Below are positions 8,126 to 11,727 of a stretch of 11,727 nt of DNA, one piece after another. Made by a program: the position numbers and the translations under genes. Position 1 is the stretch's first letter. The number at the start of each line of letters is the position of its first letter. The DNA lies in NCBI GenBank assembly GCA_016199665.1, contig JACQGG010000143.1, forward strand, positions 1-11,727, in the 5' to 3' direction. Origin of the DNA: Acidobacteriota bacterium. Its GTDB lineage: Bacteria; Acidobacteriota; UBA6911; JACQSX01. The notes beneath the pieces were generated by a model, which saw only the letters and a list, made by a program, of their open reading frames with translations, was not told where the DNA came from and made no database searches.

Positions 8126-8154
8126 AGTCTAGTTGACTCATGGTCATGAGTCAA
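8126..8154 (-). promoter_or_regulatory. Promoter of the orphan antitoxin, predicted leaderless
   Basis: On the minus strand, TTGACT (8154-8149) matches the -35 consensus at five of six positions. A 17-base spacer follows, then TAGACT (8131-8126), which matches the -10 consensus at four of six. Placing the -10 end at position -7 puts +1 at 8119, the A of the ATG. This agrees with the lack of a ribosome binding site. Confidence 0.55.
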
Positions 8155-8155
8155 C
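8132..8155. promoter_or_regulatory. Palindromic operator upstream of the antitoxin
   Basis: GTTGACTCATG (8132-8142) and CATGAGTCAAC (8145-8155) form a perfect 11-bp inverted repeat around a 2-base spacer. It covers the -35 element and the whole -35/-10 spacer, abutting the -10. This fits an autorepression site for a dimeric ribbon-helix-helix protein. Confidence 0.75.
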
Positions 8156-8396
8156 CCTCCCTTTTGCTTGCGCAGGTGTTCGGCGAGCTTCTCTGTGTAT
8201 TTTTGGATCAGTTTGCTGTAAAGTCACCCCATTCTGCGCTGGTCGCTGGCTGCAGGAAGGGGAGCATGTGTAATTCCACGTTCCTTGTTTGAGCAAAACT
8301 TGGAGTCCTTTCATTTTTCTGACGCAATGTCAGCAAGTCGTGAAGCTGCGGTACGGCGGGCGTCAGAGTGCGTAAACCCCCGCTCTTGTGTCCCCC

Positions 8397-8402
8397 AGGT
8401 GA
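8397..8402 (+). promoter_or_regulatory. Ribosome binding site deciding the start of the right DUF5916 gene
   Basis: AGGTGA lies 4 bases before ATG 8407. It supports this start over the in-frame GTG at 8368, which would place 13 residues of unrelated sequence (MRKPPLLCPPGDF) ahead of the signal peptide. Confidence 0.5.
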
Positions 8403-8406
8403 TTTT

Positions 8407-10656
8407 ATGCTGACACTAAGGAGGATCATTTTTCTTGCAATATTGCCGCTTGCCCTCTTTTCATCGCTCCCAGCTCAGGAACTTCGTGTGCCCGGATACG
8501 AAGGGCGGCCGGTCATGGAAGCCGTCCGGCTGATCAGAGACGAGTCGATTGTCCTGGACGGGCGCCTCGACGAGCCGGTTTGGCAGCGCGCCCGGCCTGC
8601 CACTGATTTCATACAGTTGGATCCGAAAAACGGCGCTCCTGCGACCGAGCAAACCGAGGTGCGCATTGTGTTTGATCGGAACAACCTTTATATGGGAGTG
8701 CTCTGCCTGGATTCTGAGCCGGACAAGCTTTTGGGAAACACCATGCAAAGGGACGCTTTCCTGTCCGCCGACGACCGATTCAATTGGTCGTTTGATACTC
8801 TTCTGGATGGACGCACCGGCTATTACTTTGAGACGAATCCCTCCGGAGCCATGGGCGACGGCCTGATCGTGGGGTCGGATACCGCCACCGCCGTCGTCAC
8901 CGGCTTTGGAGGAAGCGGGCCGAGGGAGTGGGATGGCGTCTGGAATGCTCGGGTGCGGCGCAGCCAGATTGGCTGGACCATCGAGGTGCAGATCTCTTTT
9001 CGAACTTTCAATTTCAATCCCAACGCTCCCGCCTGGGGGGTCAACTTCCAGCGCACGGTCAGGCGCAAGAACGAAGAAAGTCTCTGGACGGGCTGGGGAC
9101 GCAATCAAGGCGTGCGCCGCCCCTCCAGCTTCGGTCTCTTGACGGGCATCAAGGAGGTCAGCCAGGGAGTCGGACTGGACATCCGGCCTTACGCCATCGT
9201 GAAGCAAAAGGAAGCGCCCGCACGCAACCTTTCCTCGGATTGGGATGGCGACGCGGGAGTCGACTTTTTCTACAGCCTGACGCCCGTGCTGCGGGCCAAT
9301 TTTACCGTCAACACAGATTTTGCCGAGACGGAAGTAGACCAGCGGCTTGTCAACCTCGATCGGTTTCCCCTTTTCTATCCGGAAAAGCGAGCGTTTTTCC
9401 TGGAGGGAGCGGGTTTTTTCAGCTTCTCTCGCGAGCCCAATAACGCGGTGCTTCCGTTCTTCAGCCGCCGCATCGGCCTGGACGAGCGAGGCCAGCCCCG
9501 TTCCATCCAGTTTGGCTTGAAACTGACGGGTCAGGCAGGCAGGCAAGATCTGGGAGTCTTGCAGGTTCGAACCTCCTCGGATGACACGCGGCGGGACTTG
9601 GCGCTGCCCGGGGACGATTTTACCGTGGTCCGGGTGAAGCGGCGGATGCTGCGTCAGTCTTATTTCGGTGGGATCTACACCCGCCGCTCCCTGCGAACCG
9701 GCGACAATGCGGCGGATCTGCATACGGCGGGCATCGACTTCCAGTTGGCCACCACACGCTTTGGCGGATCCCAGAATCTGGAATTCAGCGGTTTTTACCT
9801 TAGAAACAACACACCCGGAAAAAAGGGCGAAGGGGCGGCGTACGGTCTGCGACTGGATTATCCCAATGATCCCTGGAGCGGGAGCCTTGCTTACCGCGAG
9901 CTGCAGATGGACTACGATCCCGCCGTCGGCTTCAGGGAGCGCAACAACTATCGCCGCCTGAACCTGGTCACCGCTTTCGGCCCGCGGCCGAAAAACCACC
10001 CTTGGATCCGGCGCGTGTTCTTTCAAAGCAACCTGGAATTGCTGGCAGATACAGACGGCAGGCTGGTCACACGCAAGTGGGATATCACGGCTTTGGATGC
10101 CAGTTTTCACACGGGCGACGGCCTGCAGATCAAGGTGGTGCCCGACAGGGAACGACTGGAGCGGAACTTTACCATCAGCCGCGGAATTGTGCTGCCGGCT
10201 GGAAACCGCTATTCTTTTACACGCTACTCGGCCCAGTTGACGACCACAGCGCGTCGGATGCTTGCCGTCACTGCCCTTTACGGCCGGGGCGGCTTCTTTT
10301 CCGGAGACCGGCGTGAATTTTCCGTCAATCTGGGCATCCGGCCCCGACCGGGCATTGTCATCGCGATCAATCCCATATGGAACCGTGTCGAGCTCAAGGA
10401 GGGAAAATTCTCCACCGCGGCCTGGAACACGTCGTTTAATGTCCAGTTCAATCCCTGGATCTCAGTCACCAACAACGTCCAGTACGACTCGGTAAGCCGG
10501 ATCGCCAGCTGGCAGTCCCGTTTTCGATGGATTCTTCGCCCCGGCAACGATCTTTACTTCGTCTACCTTCACAACTGGCTGGATAATCCCGTGCTGGGCC
10601 TGAGTACGGCCGACCGGCAGGGGACTGTCAAGTTTGTCTACACGCAGCGGTTCTGA
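8407..10656 (+). CDS. DUF5916 / carbohydrate-binding family 9-like outer-membrane protein (complete)
   Basis: From ATG 8407 the protein is 749 residues. Residues 1-23 (MLTLRRIIFLAILPLALFSS then LPA) are a clear signal peptide, cleaved probably at LPAQ. Residues about 37-220 match the CBM9-like domain (LDGRLDEPVW, FDRNNLYMGVLC, DGVWNARVRR). From about 255 the DUF5916 barrel follows, with RFPLFYPEKRAFFLEGAGFF at 319-338 and a terminal Phe (FVYTQRF). It is a clear paralogue of the protein encoded at 1-2222, sharing motif order and length, but it carries an extra glycine-rich stretch near residues 155-173 (GSDTATAVVTGFGGSG). It stands alone: the antitoxin lies divergently upstream and a convergent ABC gene lies downstream. 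It probably acts at the outer membrane. No function is established and no enzymatic motif is visible. Confidence 0.9.
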   Translation: MLTLRRIIFLAILPLALFSSLPAQELRVPGYEGRPVMEAVRLIRDESIVLDGRLDEPVWQRARPATDFIQLDPKNGAPATEQTEVRIVFDRNNLYMGVLCLDSEPDKLLGNTMQRDAFLSADDRFNWSFDTLLDGRTGYYFETNPSGAMGDGLIVGSDTATAVVTGFGGSGPREWDGVWNARVRRSQIGWTIEVQISFRTFNFNPNAPAWGVNFQRTVRRKNEESLWTGWGRNQGVRRPSSFGLLTGIKEVSQGVGLDIRPYAIVKQKEAPARNLSSDWDGDAGVDFFYSLTPVLRANFTVNTDFAETEVDQRLVNLDRFPLFYPEKRAFFLEGAGFFSFSREPNNAVLPFFSRRIGLDERGQPRSIQFGLKLTGQAGRQDLGVLQVRTSSDDTRRDLALPGDDFTVVRVKRRMLRQSYFGGIYTRRSLRTGDNAADLHTAGIDFQLATTRFGGSQNLEFSGFYLRNNTPGKKGEGAAYGLRLDYPNDPWSGSLAYRELQMDYDPAVGFRERNNYRRLNLVTAFGPRPKNHPWIRRVFFQSNLELLADTDGRLVTRKWDITALDASFHTGDGLQIKVVPDRERLERNFTISRGIVLPAGNRYSFTRYSAQLTTTARRMLAVTALYGRGGFFSGDRREFSVNLGIRPRPGIVIAINPIWNRVELKEGKFSTAAWNTSFNVQFNPWISVTNNVQYDSVSRIASWQSRFRWILRPGNDLYFVYLHNWLDNPVLGLSTADRQGTVKFVYTQRF

Positions 10657-10667
10657 AACCGCGCTGC
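10644..10667 (+). terminator. Possible hairpin terminator overlapping the DUF5916 stop codon
   Basis: GCAGCGGTT (10644-10652) pairs with AACCGCGCTGC (10657-10667) with a 2-base bulge and a 4-base loop containing the TGA stop. Only a short T run (TTT) follows, so it is a weak candidate for a rho-independent terminator. Confidence 0.3.
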
Positions 10668-10702
10668 TTTCCGTCGCAAGAATTATTTTTTGGCTCACTG
10701 CC

Positions 10703-10890
10703 GAGGCTTCGCGCGGCGTAGCCGCAACCCGAGATCTTGTTCTGAACGCCAGTGGATCCGCCCTGAACGCAGAGACGCAGAGGTCGCAGAGAATGCGCGG
10801 AGGTCTTTTCTCTGCGCTGCCTCTGCGGTAGAAAAACTTTGCAGAAAAACAAGAGGTTGCCAATTTGCTACGCCGAAGGCGCGGAGCCTG
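10703..10890. repeat. MITE-like intergenic inverted repeat with NAETQR-type core
   Basis: The gap between two convergent genes is nearly filled by a nested inverted repeat. The outer arms are GAGGCTTCGCGCGGCGTAGC (10703-10722) and an imperfect complement at 10867-10890. The inner arms are CGCAGAGGTCGCAGAGAA (10776-10793) and TTCTCTGCGCTGCCTCTGCG (10808-10827), separated by a 14-base loop. The core belongs to a widespread class of bacterial intergenic repeats that, when translated, give false proteins containing strings such as NAETQRSQR. No transposase is present, so it would be a non-autonomous element if mobile. Confidence 0.7.
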
Positions 10891-10900
10891 CCTGGTTAAG

Positions 10901-11680
10901 TCAGAATTGTTTTTCCTCTCTCGAGTGATCGCGGACTTCTTCTTCGATCAGCTTCCAAATCCTGTCCACATGGGAGGTAAATTGCGGCGTCCGCTTGACC
11001 TCCAGGCTTCGAGGACGGGGCAGATCCACTGAAATCGTCTCCTTGATCCGCCCGGGACGGTGTCGAAGCACGATAATCCTGTCGGCCAGATACACGGCCT
11101 CTTCAATTTGATGAGTGACAAACAGGACCGTCTTGCGCTTGCTGTTCCAGATCCGCAGCAGCTCCGCCTGCATGATCTCGCGAGTCTGTGCATCCAGAGC
11201 GGCAAAGGGTTCGTCCATAAGGAGCAGTTCCGGATCCACCGCCAACGCCCGGGCCAGATTGACGCGTTGGCGCATCCCTCCGGAAAGCTGCCGGGGATAA
11301 TAGCGCTCGAACCCCTGGAGCCCCACGAGTTTCAATAGAGAAGAGACGCTTTCGCGATGCGATTCCGTCGTCCATCCATTGACTTCCAGTCCGACAAAGG
11401 CATTACTCCAGACGTTTCTCCATGGCAGCAGTGAATCCGCCTGAAACACAAATCCCCGCTGCGCTCCCGGCCTGTCGATGACTTTGCCGTTGACCCGGAC
11501 CTCTCCCTGGTCGGCCGGGATCAGTCCGTGCACCAGGCGCACAAAGGTCGTCTTGCCGCAGCCGCTGGGACCGACAATAGCGACAAATTCACCTTCGCTC
11601 ACCTCCAGGGTGATGTCTTCAAGAACCTGCAACTCCCCCAGCCGCTTCCAGACATGGGAGACTACCAGCTTGGCCGCCAT
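10901..11680 (-). CDS. ABC transporter ATP-binding protein, nitrate/sulfonate/taurine (NitT/TauT) type
   Basis: This 259-residue cytoplasmic ATPase carries every expected motif: Walker A GPSGCGKTT (37-45), Q-loop Gln80 in FVFQADSLLPWRNV, signature LSGGMRQR (132-139), Walker B LLLMDEPFAALD (152-163) and the H-loop His190 in FVTHQIEEAVYLADRI. The LLPWRNV and MDEPFAALDAQTRE wording and the length fit the SsuB/TauB/NrtD group, which powers import of sulfonates, nitrate or related small molecules. The exact substrate cannot be told from the ATPase. A ribosome site AGGAG (11687-11691) lies 6 bases before ATG 11680. The membrane permease and binding protein are not in the window and probably lie beyond the right edge, upstream in the same operon. 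The gene ends convergently against the DUF5916 gene with a repeat between. Confidence 0.93.
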   Translation of the reverse strand: MAAKLVVSHVWKRLGELQVLEDITLEVSEGEFVAIVGPSGCGKTTFVRLVHGLIPADQGEVRVNGKVIDRPGAQRGFVFQADSLLPWRNVWSNAFVGLEVNGWTTESHRESVSSLLKLVGLQGFERYYPRQLSGGMRQRVNLARALAVDPELLLMDEPFAALDAQTREIMQAELLRIWNSKRKTVLFVTHQIEEAVYLADRIIVLRHRPGRIKETISVDLPRPRSLEVKRTPQFTSHVDRIWKLIEEEVRDHSREEKQF

Positions 11681-11727
11681 GGAATGCTCCTAACCCAAGT
11701 TCGTCACCGAACCGCGACCGGCAGGGA

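Noticed and set aside
8208..8429. A 73-codon minus-strand frame upstream of the right DUF5916 gene
   Set aside because: It overlaps the start and signal peptide of that gene, lacks a ribosome site and matches nothing I recognise. The surrounding 8156-8396 gap otherwise holds nothing clear, though AAAGTCACCCC near 8220 was considered as a mobile-element end and left unsupported.
8461..10110. A 549-codon open frame on the minus strand
   Set aside because: It lies wholly antisense to the second DUF5916 gene, whose frame carries a signal peptide and family motifs. The antisense translation resembles no family and is a by-product of high-GC codon use.
10628..10899. Several short open frames on both strands over the repeat
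   Set aside because: Their products contain the NAETQR/LCVSAF-type strings typical of false proteins from this repeat class and overlap its inverted arms.
11704..11727. Possible C-terminus of an upstream minus-strand gene (SLPVAVR then TGA)
   Set aside because: Seven codons at the window edge are too few; two other frames are equally plausible, so no gene end can be assigned.

Overview
The window looks like a chromosomal stretch of a GC-rich soil or sediment bacterium, most likely an Acidobacteriota member. This is inferred from the gene types: an Oar-like TonB-dependent receptor with a carboxypeptidase-regulatory-like N-terminal region, two DUF5916 (CBM9-like plus beta-barrel) proteins, and a secreted YtcJ/AepA-type amidohydrolase. 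The phylum is an inference; no rRNA or marker gene is present.

Layout from left to right. (1) 1-2222, minus strand: a DUF5916 protein that runs off the left edge just before its expected C-terminus. (2) 2223-2437: a divergent gap with small hairpins and the first copy of a 19-bp tandem duplication. (3) 2438-5446, plus strand: a TonB-dependent receptor with an intact plug and barrel but no signal peptide and only the tail of its N-terminal domain. (4) 5537-7447, plus strand: a secreted amidohydrolase-fold protein, probably in an operon with the receptor, that appears to have lost two metal-ligand positions. (5) 7448-8367: a mostly non-coding accessory patch holding a VapB-like ribbon-helix-helix antitoxin on the minus strand, a 10-codon stump of its VapC toxin, and a palindromic operator built into a promoter that predicts a leaderless mRNA. 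(6) 8407-10656, plus strand: a second, complete DUF5916 protein. (7) 10657-10900: a MITE-like intergenic inverted repeat. (8) 10901-11680, minus strand: an ABC transporter ATPase of the nitrate/sulfonate/taurine type, whose permease and binding protein should lie beyond the right edge.

The receptor, amidohydrolase-fold protein and two flanking DUF5916 proteins all belong to the cell envelope. They may form one uptake or processing locus, but no substrate can be read from the sequence. The window also shows signs of decay and rearrangement: a truncated receptor 5' end with a frame-shifting duplication, an antitoxin left without its toxin, and an amidohydrolase with eroded metal sites. I did not find a clear, complete, previously undescribed system. 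The best leads are the putative pseudo-amidohydrolase paired with the receptor, and the orphan antitoxin with its leaderless self-regulated promoter.
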